Source: an uncultured Chryseobacterium sp.
GTDB lineage: Bacteria; Bacteroidota; Bacteroidia; Flavobacteriales; Weeksellaceae
Length of the DNA stretch: 64,000 bases
Assembly: GCA_913778085.1 (NCBI GenBank)
Contig: CAJYXJ010000040.1
Location: 1 to 64,000 of the forward strand
Direction of reading: 5' to 3'
Every line of letters starts with the position of its first letter. Positions within the stretch are counted from its first letter, which is position 1. A program made the position numbers and the translations under genes. Shown piece by piece: positions 17,979 to 25,996 of the stretch. A model generated the notes under the pieces. That model worked only from the letters and a program-made list of their open reading frames with translations, was not told where the DNA came from and did no database searches.

Positions 17979-18218
17979 TTATCGCTGATTCCTTACTGCT
18001 GAGCGGATAGGAATCAACAATTCGGTTAAGCCGTTTAACTTGATTTCATAAACCGTTGCCAGCTGCATCCCCAGCTTGCCTTTGGGCATTCCGGTCCGCT
18101 GAAACCATTCTAAGTAACTTATCGGCAGATCGGCAAGAACAGTTCCCTGATATTTTCCGAAGGGCATTTTTACGATACAGATTTCTTTCAATATTTCCGG
18201 GTTAATTCCGTCCTGCAT
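17979..18218 (-). CDS. DUF3820 family protein
   Basis: A 79-residue soluble protein. The blocks VKMPFGKYQGTVLADLP and YLEWFQRTGMPKGKLG are the DUF3820 signature (seen also in proteins labelled quorum-sensing-regulated virulence factor). The fold is small and helical; no catalytic motif is known to me. It starts 9 bp downstream of the AI-2E transporter gene end and is probably the last gene of that operon. Function unknown. Confidence 0.8.
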   Translation of the reverse strand: MQDGINPEILKEICIVKMPFGKYQGTVLADLPISYLEWFQRTGMPKGKLGMQLATVYEIKLNGLTELLIPIRSAVRNQR

Positions 18219-18227
18219 ATTCTGTTT

Positions 18228-19316
18228 TTATACTATTAAATCAATTTTGGTTTCCAACTCTTTATTTTTATCCGGCAGCTCCAGTTCAGGCGTATCGTCG
18301 TCGGAAAATTCATTCCGGTACACCTGGATCAGAAGCAAGGTAAGTGAAACCATGATCGGCCCGAAAACCAGCCCCATGAAGCCGAATAAATTCATTCCCA
18401 TAATGATTCCGAAAACCGTATTCAAAGGGTGGATATCTTCCAGTTTTTTTAATAAGGTAAAACGCAATACATTATCCGTTAAACCAACTACGACCATACA
18501 GTAAGCGGCCAATCCGAGTCCGGTTCCCATATCGCCTTCCGCAATCATAAAAATGCAGACCGGGCCGTATACAATAGCGGCACCGACTACCGGAATCATA
18601 GAAGTTGCTGCAGTAAGCGCAAATAATAGTACCGGGCTTGGAGCATCAAATATGAAATACCCTACCAACGCGACAATACCCTGACCGAGAGCCACTACAG
18701 GAATTCCGATAGCATTGGCCAGAATCAGTTTTCTCATTTTTTCGCCAATCAATGATACATTGGATCTTTTAAGAGGCGCTGCTGATGAAAGAATTCTTTC
18801 AAAAAAACGGGGTTTTTCCAGCATGAAATAAAGAATGAAATACATGGAAGCTACAATGGTAAGCGTATTTACCGTCCCGCTGAGTGCTTTTGTTGAATAC
18901 TGTCCAACACTGCTCTTCAGCTTATTCATATTTTCTTTGCTTAAAATATCAAATTTGAATTTTGAATAGATGTAGGTATGGATTTTTTCAAGAAAAACAT
19001 TGAACTTTTCCATATAGGCCTGGGCATTCCCAAGCTTCTCGATAAGAAGATCCCCGATAAAATAAATAGGAAGAATAAGAACGATCAGACTGGCACCCAT
19101 CAGCGTTAAAGAAGCAGCCCATGGCTTCCATTTTTTCTCTTCCTGTAAATAAAAATTATACTTCCGACATAAGACATAGATGGTAATAGCTCCTAAAACG
19201 GAAGGGATAAAAAGGGCGAGGTTGAAGCAGATTAAGCCTGCCAAAACTAAAATTATGGCAAGCAAAAAAACCTGCTTGATTTTGATACTGCTGATTTGCT
19301 GATCTTTATTCATCAT
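18228..19316 (-). CDS. AI-2E family transporter (PerM/YdiK-type membrane protein)
   Basis: A 362-residue membrane protein. N-terminal helices (residues 12-50 and 65-88) are followed by a soluble loop (about 95-150) and further helices. Family marks include TIVASMYFILYFMLEKP, ALGQGIVALVGYF, and FGIIMGMNLFGFMGLVFGP near the C-terminus. The family includes AI-2 exporters and Na+/H+ antiporters, so the transported species is not fixed by sequence. Its start overlaps the stop of the upstream gene (ATGA), indicating one operon with two paralogous membrane proteins. Confidence 0.85.
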   Translation of the reverse strand: MMNKDQQISSIKIKQVFLLAIILVLAGLICFNLALFIPSVLGAITIYVLCRKYNFYLQEEKKWKPWAASLTLMGASLIVLILPIYFIGDLLIEKLGNAQAYMEKFNVFLEKIHTYIYSKFKFDILSKENMNKLKSSVGQYSTKALSGTVNTLTIVASMYFILYFMLEKPRFFERILSSAAPLKRSNVSLIGEKMRKLILANAIGIPVVALGQGIVALVGYFIFDAPSPVLLFALTAATSMIPVVGAAIVYGPVCIFMIAEGDMGTGLGLAAYCMVVVGLTDNVLRFTLLKKLEDIHPLNTVFGIIMGMNLFGFMGLVFGPIMVSLTLLLIQVYRNEFSDDDTPELELPDKNKELETKIDLIV

Positions 19317-20047
19317 TTATTTAAAATTACTTGTCTCGGTTTTCCTAAATGAGCGCAATAGAGGGAATACATTACGGCAAAGATGAAAGGTGCCGTTACA
19401 ATAATTCCGATGAAGCAGAGTACGATTCCTGCCATTGACAGCAGAAAACCTACAAATGTTGCGCCAAGGAAAACCCCGTAATTTTCTTTAGCAATATTGA
19501 ATGACTTTCCTAAAGCTTCCGTAGCAGAAGCGTTTTCAAATAATAATATCGGATATCCAAGCATCAGAAGCGGATATACAAAAATAATCGGCAGTACACA
19601 AAGAGAAAGCGCAATCGAAGAAATAATCCCCGACAGTAAGGCATAGATTAAAATATTTACAAAATTCTGACGGTACCCGATAAATAAGTCGGAGAACTCA
19701 ATAGCATTTTTTGTGTTGTATTTATTGATTATATAAATCAGTCCTACATACAAAGGGGAAAGCACCAGCCCTAAAACCCCTGATAAAGTAAGATACAAAG
19801 GAAATCCCGGCGCACTGAATACGGAAAACCTGGAATAACTTCCTGAATCGCGCATTTCTTCAAGCATGGCCGCGGAATTCATTCCGGTCAGCCTCTGAAT
19901 AACGGCTCCCAGAATACTGTAGATAATCATGGCGACCACAGCATACAGAAATACGCCTTTGTACATTTCAAATGCATGAGAGATAATCGCTCCTGTGCTT
20001 CTCTCCGGAACAGAACCTTGTTGGTCAAATTCATTAAATTCTGACAT
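19313..20047 (-). CDS. Polytopic membrane protein, paralogue of the next gene (244 aa)
   Basis: Six hydrophobic segments follow a soluble N-terminus (MSEFNEFDQQGSVPER). I prefer ATG 20047; an upstream Met at 20107 would add a Lys/Asn-rich tail. Shared landmarks with the adjacent 20124-20846 gene are SDLFIGY versus SDLFAGY, a central double helix pair, the block 'A(T/S)EALGKSFNIAKENY' versus 'FESLSLSFKAMKVY', and the ending FIFAVMYSLY versus FPFWNAVIYSLY. Such flavobacterial proteins are sometimes mislabelled beta-carotene monooxygenase. It has 4-bp overlap with the AI-2E gene. Function unknown. Confidence 0.7.
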   Translation of the reverse strand: MSEFNEFDQQGSVPERSTGAIISHAFEMYKGVFLYAVVAMIIYSILGAVIQRLTGMNSAAMLEEMRDSGSYSRFSVFSAPGFPLYLTLSGVLGLVLSPLYVGLIYIINKYNTKNAIEFSDLFIGYRQNFVNILIYALLSGIISSIALSLCVLPIIFVYPLLMLGYPILLFENASATEALGKSFNIAKENYGVFLGATFVGFLLSMAGIVLCFIGIIVTAPFIFAVMYSLYCAHLGKPRQVILNK

Positions 20048-20123
20048 GGTGTTTAAATTTTTAATGTTGATTTTACCAAATTTAACTTTTTTTAGCTTTA
20101 AAAACATTAAAAACCCATGAAAT

Positions 20124-20846
20124 TTATGCTTGCTCCGAAAATATGGTTTTGTATAAGGAATAAATTACGGCATTCCAGAAAGGAAAAGTAAACAGTCCGC
20201 CGATAAAGAACAAAGCAAAACCGATATATTTGAAAATTACCGCTACCATGACACAAACCAGGATTTCCAGAAAATACACTTTCATGGCTTTAAAGCTGAG
20301 GGAAAGCGATTCGAAAATTGTTTTGTTCATAAAAAACATCATCGGTGCCACAAATAGGGTAATGCAAACCCAGGCTACCGCAAGGATGATCGTGGGAAAG
20401 GTAAACCGATAAATAAAATACCAGAAGATATAATAGGAAACATACCTGAAAAAATTCAGTCCGTTATACCCGGCAAATAAATCGCTGAGTTCCGGCTTCT
20501 CGCCGGTATCCATTTTTCTGTAAATCTGGAAAAATCCCAGATTGAGCGGATACAGAAAAATCGTAGTGCCCATGATCCACAGAGAAAAATTCTGGTAATT
20601 ATCTGTAGCTACCAGCTTGTTGAGCTGTTCCACATACGCTTTCATCCCGTCCTGCATATATTTTCCCACCTCGTTAAATTCTCCTATAATCCCATATTTC
20701 ATATCGCACATAAAAAGTACGGTAAGAAAGATCCCAAAGTACATGATGGAGAACATCAGCTGAAAAACCAGCGCTTTGTTCCAGTAGAAAAATGCCTGCT
20801 TCAATATAAAATCCAATCCCGGTTTCTGCGGATATTTGCTGTTCAT
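20124..20846 (-). CDS. Polytopic membrane protein, tandem paralogue (240 aa)
   Basis: The start at 20846 gives MNSKYPQKPGLDFILKQAF; a Met at 20864 is possible but lies too near the promoter. About six membrane helices and the landmarks SDLFAGY, ESLSLSFKAMKVYF and FWNAVIYSLY are shared with the downstream gene, showing a tandem duplication that has diverged strongly. It is first in a run of four minus-strand genes (this gene, its paralogue, AI-2E, DUF3820). No catalytic residues are evident. Confidence 0.7.
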   Translation of the reverse strand: MNSKYPQKPGLDFILKQAFFYWNKALVFQLMFSIMYFGIFLTVLFMCDMKYGIIGEFNEVGKYMQDGMKAYVEQLNKLVATDNYQNFSLWIMGTTIFLYPLNLGFFQIYRKMDTGEKPELSDLFAGYNGLNFFRYVSYYIFWYFIYRFTFPTIILAVAWVCITLFVAPMMFFMNKTIFESLSLSFKAMKVYFLEILVCVMVAVIFKYIGFALFFIGGLFTFPFWNAVIYSLYKTIFSEQA

Positions 20847-20856
20847 TAAAAATATT

Positions 20857-20889
20857 TTGTGCAAAAGTAAACATCAATAATTACTTTTG
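20857..20889. promoter_or_regulatory. Back-to-back promoters for the membrane-protein operon (minus) and pabB (plus)
   Basis: Plus strand: TTG 20857-20859, 22 bp, TACTTTTG 20882-20889. Minus strand: TACTTTTG at 20862-20869. The plus -33 and minus -7 regions touch, so the two polymerases would compete. The pabB ATG lies only 5 bp past its -7 element, suggesting a leaderless or very short-leader mRNA. Confidence 0.6.
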
Positions 20890-20893
20890 CGGA

Positions 20894-21871
20894 ATGTTTT
20901 CAGTGAATCATCAAAAATTTTTGGAAATGGATCAACTTTCGCTCCGGAAAGTCCCTTATTTTTTCATCATCGATTTTCTTGGGGAAAAGGTTGAAATCTT
21001 CAGAGAGCACGAGATCAAAAAAGCAGGTTTACGGATTGATTTTCAGAATTTTTCAACGCCCGAAATGCCAGATCCGTTACAAAAAAAAATGGAATGGAAA
21101 TCATATCCCGAAACACTGGAACATTTTAAGGCAGGTTTTGATAAAGTTCAGAAAAATATTCGCCTCGGAAATTCGTATCTTGTCAATTATACCCGGAAAA
21201 CAAAGATCGAAACCAATTTAACCCTTGAAGAAATATTTTTTCATTCATCGGCTAAATATAAAGTCCTTTATAAAGATTTTTTCGTATTTTTTTCTCCTGA
21301 AACTTTTGTGAAGATCATCAACGGAAAAATTCTTACTTATCCCATGAAAGGCACTATTGATGCTTCTTTGGACAATGCCGCCGAAATCCTTAAAAATGAC
21401 AGAAAGGAAAAGGCAGAACATTATACAGTGGTTGATTTACTCCGGAACGATCTCAGCATGGTGGCAGACGATGTAAAGGTTGAGAAATTTCAATATATCG
21501 ATTTCATTAAAACCAAACAAAAAGATCTGTATGCCATGAGTTCCGAAATTTCAGGGGATATAAAACCTGAATTTGAAGGGAAACTGGGAAGCCTAATGAA
21601 AAAGCTGCTTCCTGCAGGTTCTATTTTAGGCGCCCCGAAACCGAAAACGCTGGAGATCATTCTTGAAGCGGAAGGTTATGAGAGAGGTTATTACACAGGA
21701 GTCTGCGGCTGGTTCGACGGAGAAAATACGGATAGTTGCGTGATGATCCGTTATATAGAAAAAGAAGGCGACGAGCTCTATTTTAAAAGCGGCGGCGGAA
21801 TTACCCACATGAGCAGGTTAGAAGACGAGTATCAGGAAATGAAAAATAAAATCTATGTCCCAATTCATTGA
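20894..21871 (+). CDS. pabB: Aminodeoxychorismate synthase component I-like (chorismate-binding) protein
   Basis: A 325-residue chorismate-binding enzyme, short compared with full PabB/TrpE because the N-terminal domain is reduced. Marks of the catalytic domain are GNSYLVNYTRKTKI, the loop YPMKGTID, DLLRNDLSMV, LLPAGSILGAPKPKTLEII, and YYTGVCGWFDG with the final KSGGGITHMS. It would convert chorismate to aminodeoxychorismate for folate. The next gene, overlapping by 17 bp, encodes the matching class IV lyase. No glutamine amidotransferase (pabA) is nearby. The start is either 20894 or Met12 (20927). Confidence 0.87.
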   Translation: MFSVNHQKFLEMDQLSLRKVPYFFIIDFLGEKVEIFREHEIKKAGLRIDFQNFSTPEMPDPLQKKMEWKSYPETLEHFKAGFDKVQKNIRLGNSYLVNYTRKTKIETNLTLEEIFFHSSAKYKVLYKDFFVFFSPETFVKIINGKILTYPMKGTIDASLDNAAEILKNDRKEKAEHYTVVDLLRNDLSMVADDVKVEKFQYIDFIKTKQKDLYAMSSEISGDIKPEFEGKLGSLMKKLLPAGSILGAPKPKTLEIILEAEGYERGYYTGVCGWFDGENTDSCVMIRYIEKEGDELYFKSGGGITHMSRLEDEYQEMKNKIYVPIH

Positions 21872-22481
21872 AAGCATTAAAGTAGAAGACCAGGAAATTT
21901 TCTTATTGGAATTTCACCAGAAGCGTGTAGACAACACTTTCGCCCATTTCGGGAAAGAAGGCTCCGTAGACCTGGCAAAGATTTACAAGCATCTGGAACA
22001 TGATGAAGACGGACTCTTTAAATTGAGAATCGTTTATGATCTGGATAAGAAAATCCGAACCCAGATGATTCCTTACGCTATTCCGGAACTCAATGATTTC
22101 CAGCTGGTGGAAAACAACAGCTTCGACTACTCTTTCAAATCTGAAGACCGGAAGGAACTGGAAAGGATGAAGATGAAAGCGAAAGCGGAAGAAATCATTA
22201 TTGTGAAAAACAACCACATTACAGACACTTCATACAGCAATCTCCTGTTCAAAAAAGGTAAAGAATGGTTTACACCTTCCACTTATCTTCTGAACGGCGT
22301 GCAAAGGCAGAACCTTTTAAAGCACAAAAAAATCAAAGAAACTGAAATTACCCTACAAAATCTGAAAGAATTTTCTCATTTTCAAATGATTAATGCGTTG
22401 AATGATTTTGATGAAAACTTTATTTATCCGATCGACCGTATCGTCAATCTGCCGGGAAATGAAGACTATCTTGAGCTTTAA
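21855..22481 (+). CDS. pabC: Aminotransferase class IV, probable aminodeoxychorismate lyase
   Basis: A 208-residue fold-type IV PLP protein, shorter than typical PabC. Residues 1-30 hold an opening FIESIKVEDQEIFLLEFHQKR written in part (IESIKVEDQEIFLLEF), with the HQKR block that normally contacts PLP; the middle contains IIVKNNHITDTSYSNLLF (the D-x-S-x-N-L signature) and FTPSTYLLNGVQRQNLL. Its start lies inside the end of pabB (17-bp overlap), a strong sign of translational coupling. Together the pair would produce p-aminobenzoate. It converges with menD (4-bp overlap). Confidence 0.83.
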   Translation: MSQFIESIKVEDQEIFLLEFHQKRVDNTFAHFGKEGSVDLAKIYKHLEHDEDGLFKLRIVYDLDKKIRTQMIPYAIPELNDFQLVENNSFDYSFKSEDRKELERMKMKAKAEEIIIVKNNHITDTSYSNLLFKKGKEWFTPSTYLLNGVQRQNLLKHKKIKETEITLQNLKEFSHFQMINALNDFDENFIYPIDRIVNLPGNEDYLEL

Positions 22482-24154
22482 TTTTCTTTTAAAAAATTAA
22501 AATACGCTTTCTGTATATCCGCATTATGCATCGCCATGGTATTTACTTCCAATATTTTAGGCTGCGTATCCGGCTTGAAGAAATTTTCCAGCACGCGGTC
22601 TAAGGTTACTTCCTCATCCACTTTGGTATACGAAAACCCAAAGTGCTTCGCCAGGTGCTCTGCATTTTTATGGTGCTTTGTGGCAATAAATTCATCCAGT
22701 GTATTCGGGTTAGCATTTCCCGGTCCCGGAATAATTTTAAAAATATTACCTTCCCCGTTGTTAAAGATGATAATTCTTACAAACGGCGGAATGTACTGGT
22801 TCCACAGCCCGTTGATGTCATAGAAAAAACTTAAATCCCCCGTGATCAGTAAAGTCGGATTGGCATTTTTAATTGCAAACCCCATGGCGGTTGAAGTAGA
22901 ACCGTCGATTCCGCTGGTTCCCCGGTTGCAGTATATTCTCCTCTTCCCATAATCGAATAACTGTGCATACCGGATCGCTGAGCTGTTGCTGAAATGGATG
23001 TTGTAGTTTTCAGGTACCGTCTGTGTGGTTTTATAAAAGAAGTAGAAATCGGAAAAATCTACCGTGCTTAAAAACTTTTCGTGTTTGGCATCTTTTTTAT
23101 CTCTTAGTACATCCCAAAGATTATAATAAGGCCTCGGCTCAAGATTAATGAAATTCAGTAGCTTTGAAAAGAAAACTTCCGGCTTCACTTCTATTTTTTC
23201 CGTTAAAGCAAAATACGTATCCGGCTGCCACACCGGATCAAGGTGCCAGTGCTGTTTCGGCTTTGCTTTTCTTAAAAACTGTTTTACTTTTTTGGAAACC
23301 ACATTCTGCCCTACCGTAATCAACAGATCGGGCGCATACATCTTAAAATCCTCTTCCGTAAAATTAAAGACATACCGGTCGATATGCCTGAAGAATTTTT
23401 CGTGGTATAAATTGGAATTGGCTTCGCTCAGCACCACCACCGTATGGTTCTTCACCAATTGGGTAAGCTGGTTCTCCAGTTCAGGACTGTGGTCTTTGGT
23501 TCCTACCAGGATCATGATTCTCTGGGACGTATTCCAGTCGGCAATAAGATTGGATGGAACTTCATATTCTTTCTGCCTAATGGTTCTTTCCACGGTCGGA
23601 AACGTTGGAAGCTCGGAAATTAATTCGTATAGAGGTTCTTCCAGCGGAATGTTGATGTGTACCGGCCCCTGCTTTTCAATGCAGAGTTCAAGCGCGGTCT
23701 TGATAATACCGAAATTATGGTCCTCTGCATTTTCCTTTCCGTCTTCCATCAGCTGGAAATCGCCGTAGGAATGCTGGTTAAAAATATTGTTCTGCCGGAT
23801 GGTTTGCCCATCGAAAATATCCACATAATCCATCGGTCGGTCTGCAGTAAGTATCAACAAAGGAATGTTGGAATAAAAAGCTTCCGTAACGGCAGGATAG
23901 TAATTTGCTGCCGCAGAACCGCTGGTACAGGTAATTGCCACCGGTTTTTTCTCGCTCATCGCCATTCCCACTCCTACAAAAGCCGCACTTCTTTCATCTA
24001 CAATACTGTAACAGTTGAAACTGTCGATCTCTGAAAAATGAATCGCCAAAGGTGCATTTCTGGATCCGGGAGAAACAATGATATCTGAAATTCCATATTG
24101 CTGAAGAAGGTGCGCGAGTATCTGAATACTTCTTTTGGAAGAATATTTTTTCAT
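22478..24154 (-). CDS. menD: 2-succinyl-5-enolpyruvyl-6-hydroxy-3-cyclohexene-1-carboxylate synthase
   Basis: A 558-residue thiamine-diphosphate enzyme of menaquinone synthesis, which joins isochorismate and 2-oxoglutarate. The pyrimidine-binding domain starts with IVSPGSRNAPLAIHF and DERSAAFVGVGMA (catalytic Glu); the middle domain has MILVGTKDHSPELE; the diphosphate-binding domain shows GTSGIDGSTSTAMGFAI and GDLSFFYDINGLWN with the Mg2+-binding GD...N pattern. Length is normal. Other men genes are not in the window. Confidence 0.95.
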   Translation of the reverse strand: MKKYSSKRSIQILAHLLQQYGISDIIVSPGSRNAPLAIHFSEIDSFNCYSIVDERSAAFVGVGMAMSEKKPVAITCTSGSAAANYYPAVTEAFYSNIPLLILTADRPMDYVDIFDGQTIRQNNIFNQHSYGDFQLMEDGKENAEDHNFGIIKTALELCIEKQGPVHINIPLEEPLYELISELPTFPTVERTIRQKEYEVPSNLIADWNTSQRIMILVGTKDHSPELENQLTQLVKNHTVVVLSEANSNLYHEKFFRHIDRYVFNFTEEDFKMYAPDLLITVGQNVVSKKVKQFLRKAKPKQHWHLDPVWQPDTYFALTEKIEVKPEVFFSKLLNFINLEPRPYYNLWDVLRDKKDAKHEKFLSTVDFSDFYFFYKTTQTVPENYNIHFSNSSAIRYAQLFDYGKRRIYCNRGTSGIDGSTSTAMGFAIKNANPTLLITGDLSFFYDINGLWNQYIPPFVRIIIFNNGEGNIFKIIPGPGNANPNTLDEFIATKHHKNAEHLAKHFGFSYTKVDEEVTLDRVLENFFKPDTQPKILEVNTMAMHNADIQKAYFNFLKEN

Positions 24155-24239
24155 AATACAAATTTAATTGATAAATGCTTAACACAAAAAAGAAATTAAT
24201 TTAAAAATCTGTAATTTAGCCATTCGTAAATTTCTAAAA

Positions 24240-25190
24240 ATGGATAAAATACCTAGTGTAGACCTGCGTGATTTCCTTTCGGGTGACCCGGAACGCAAAC
24301 AGAAATTTGTAAATGAAATCGGAAAAGCTTATGAAGAAATTGGTTTTGTAGCCTTAAAAGGCCATTTTCTTGATGATCAGTTGGTAGAGGAATTGTATGG
24401 AGAGGTAAAAAACTTTTTTGAACTGCCTACGGAAACGAAACAGAAGTATGAGATTCCGGGAATCGGCGGACAGCGAGGCTATGTCGGCTTCGGTAAAGAA
24501 ACGGCAAAAGGCTTTAAAAAGGGAGACCTGAAAGAGTTCTGGCATTTCGGACAATATGTGTCTGAAGATTCCAAATACAAAGATGAGTATCCCGACAATG
24601 TAATCGTTGAAGAACTTCCCAAGTTCAATGAAGTAGGAAAAGAGGCGTATCAGATGCTGGAAAAAACAGGACAGTATGTTTTGAGAGCATTGGCACTGTA
24701 TCTTGGTCTTGATGAATTTTATTTTGATGACAAGATTGCTGAAGGAAACTCTATTTTAAGACCGATCCATTATCCGCCAATCACAGAGGAACCGGATGAT
24801 GCGGTAAGAGCGGCAGCTCACGGAGACATCAATTTAATTACCTTACTAATGGGTTCACAGGGAAAAGGCCTTCAGGTTCAGAACCACAAAGGCGAATGGA
24901 TCGACGCGATCGCAGAACCGGACGAACTGATGATTAATGTAGGTGATATGCTATCCAGACATACCAACAATAAGCTGAAGTCTACCATCCACCGGGTGGT
25001 GAACCCGCCAAGGGAATTGTGGGGAACTTCAAGATATTCCATTCCATTCTTTATGCACCCGGTAAGCTCCATGTCTTTGAATGCATTGGAAAACTGTGTG
25101 GATGAAGAGCATCCTAAATTATATGAAGATACAACCGCAGGCGAATTTCTTCATGAAAGACTTATCGAATTAGGATTAATTAAAAAATAA
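24240..25190 (+). CDS. Isopenicillin-N-synthase-like 2-oxoglutarate/Fe(II) dioxygenase
   Basis: A 316-residue non-haem iron oxygenase. The N-terminal DIOX_N-type region begins IPSVDLRDFLSGD and continues YEEIGFVALKGH. The iron ligands are His and Asp in AAHGDINLITLL and the distal His in STIHRVVNPP; the co-substrate Arg/Ser pair is in SRYSIPFFMHP. The family oxidises diverse small molecules using O2 and (usually) 2-oxoglutarate. It is single, with a terminator downstream, and neighbours give no clue to the substrate. Confidence 0.87.
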   Translation: MDKIPSVDLRDFLSGDPERKQKFVNEIGKAYEEIGFVALKGHFLDDQLVEELYGEVKNFFELPTETKQKYEIPGIGGQRGYVGFGKETAKGFKKGDLKEFWHFGQYVSEDSKYKDEYPDNVIVEELPKFNEVGKEAYQMLEKTGQYVLRALALYLGLDEFYFDDKIAEGNSILRPIHYPPITEEPDDAVRAAAHGDINLITLLMGSQGKGLQVQNHKGEWIDAIAEPDELMINVGDMLSRHTNNKLKSTIHRVVNPPRELWGTSRYSIPFFMHPVSSMSLNALENCVDEEHPKLYEDTTAGEFLHERLIELGLIKK

Positions 25191-25195
25191 TAAAG

Positions 25196-25224
25196 AAACC
25201 GGGTCTTGAACCCGGTTTTATTTT
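25196..25224 (+). terminator. Terminator of the dioxygenase gene
   Basis: AAACCGGGT / ACCCGGTTT stem, short loop and TTTTATTTT tail. Confidence 0.88.
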
Positions 25225-25230
25225 GATATC

Positions 25231-25244
25231 GTTTCACGTGAAAC
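25231..25244. promoter_or_regulatory. parS-type chromosome partition site
   Basis: GTTTCACGTGAAAC is a perfect 14-bp palindrome identical to the core of the widely conserved ParB-binding parS site TGTTTCACGTGAAACA; only the outermost base on each side differs. It lies in a gap between convergent genes, where it can have no promoter role. This is the only copy I found in the window. Confidence 0.75.
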
Positions 25245-25268
25245 TTTTCTATTATAGTTTTTCTAAAA

Positions 25269-25538
25269 CTATCCTGTGATACAATAAAATTCAGGACATG
25301 GTGTATTCTGCACTACCGTTCCCCACGGGCAGATACAGATGTAAGTATCTCCGCCTCCGCCCGGATTTCCAGGACCACCCGGGCCCGGTGAATAAGGAAC
25401 ACAGGTCCCGCCGGAACAGATTTCGTTGGCTCCGCAGCCTCCCGTTCCCGGTCCGTCCCCTTCAAAACAGGACGCCGGAGGTGATCCTGCAGAAATGCTC
25501 TTCTTGTCTTCTCTTGAAAGTTTTCTGAAATTTTTCAT
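25269..25538 (-). CDS. Bacteriocin-like leader peptide, Gly/Pro/Cys-rich core (89 aa)
   Basis: The leader MKNFRKLSREDKKSISAG is of the type seen in Chryseobacterium bacteriocin-like peptides and is followed by a core with nine cysteines (SCFEGDG, GGCGANEICSGGTC, YICICPWG, PCPEFYC) and a Gly/Pro-rich hinge (PGPGGPGNPGGGG). The first Cys block resembles small disulphide-bonded modules. The element CCGAAAAGC...AGAGTAGGAAAA precedes the start at the same distance as in the 5.1-kb relative. No modification enzyme or exporter is adjacent. Whether it is a secreted peptide, a RiPP or something else is unknown. Confidence 0.75.
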   Translation of the reverse strand: MKNFRKLSREDKKSISAGSPPASCFEGDGPGTGGCGANEICSGGTCVPYSPGPGGPGNPGGGGDTYICICPWGTVVQNTPCPEFYCITG

Positions 25539-25555
25539 AGCTTTTGATTTTGATA

Positions 25556-25580
25556 TTTTCCTACTCTTTCAGCTTTTCGG
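25556..25580 (-). promoter_or_regulatory. Conserved 5' leader element, copy 2
   Basis: Minus-strand CCGAAAAGC (25572-25580), 4 nt, AGAGTAGGAAAA (25556-25567), 17 nt before the ATG. See the copy at 5271-5297, with the same distance to the start codon. Confidence 0.5.
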
Positions 25581-25758
25581 ATTTCGCTTTATCTTTTAAA
25601 ATTAAAAATTTTTAAACTAACAATCAAACATTTAGCCTTATTTATTCACATTAAAATGAATTTTACATTAATTCAGAAAACAAAATATACCACAGTTCAT
25701 TGATATATTATTTTTTTGATTAACTTTACTTTAGTATCAAATTTTTAACTCAAACCAT

Positions 25759-25923
25759 ATGAAAAATTTAAAAAAACTAGACAAAAGCCAATTAAAAAAC
25801 ATTAAAGGAGCAGGAGGGATTAAGCCAATCGGCGAGCCGGAATTTTGCGTATACGCTTGTGGAAATACGGTAATCTGTACTGCTTGCAGCGATGATTTCA
25901 AATGTCCGGATGATTCGATCTAA
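25759..25923 (+). CDS. Bacteriocin-like leader peptide with GG motif (54 aa)
   Basis: The leader MKNLKKLDKSQLKNIKGAGG ends in a double-glycine at residues 19-20, the usual cut site for peptidase-containing exporters. The core has five cysteines (FCVYACG, ICTACSDD, KCPDD). It belongs to the same leader type as the 5.1-kb and 25.3-kb peptides but has no AGAGTAGG element upstream. A GLPGLI-family gene converges with it from the other side of a shared terminator, mirroring the GLPGLI-precursor pairing at 47-48.5 kb. No maturation enzyme is adjacent. Confidence 0.78.
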   Translation: MKNLKKLDKSQLKNIKGAGGIKPIGEPEFCVYACGNTVICTACSDDFKCPDDSI

Positions 25924-25950
25924 GACAGAGATCCTTCTCGGAAATAATAA

Positions 25951-25982
25951 AACCCGTTCCTTTTTGGAGCGGTTTTCTATTT
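25951..25982. terminator. Terminator between the peptide and the GLPGLI gene
   Basis: AAAACC-CGTTCC / GGAGCGGTTTT imperfect stem with TTTTT loop and T-rich tail. Confidence 0.65.
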
Positions 25983-25996
25983 TTAATGAATTTTTG

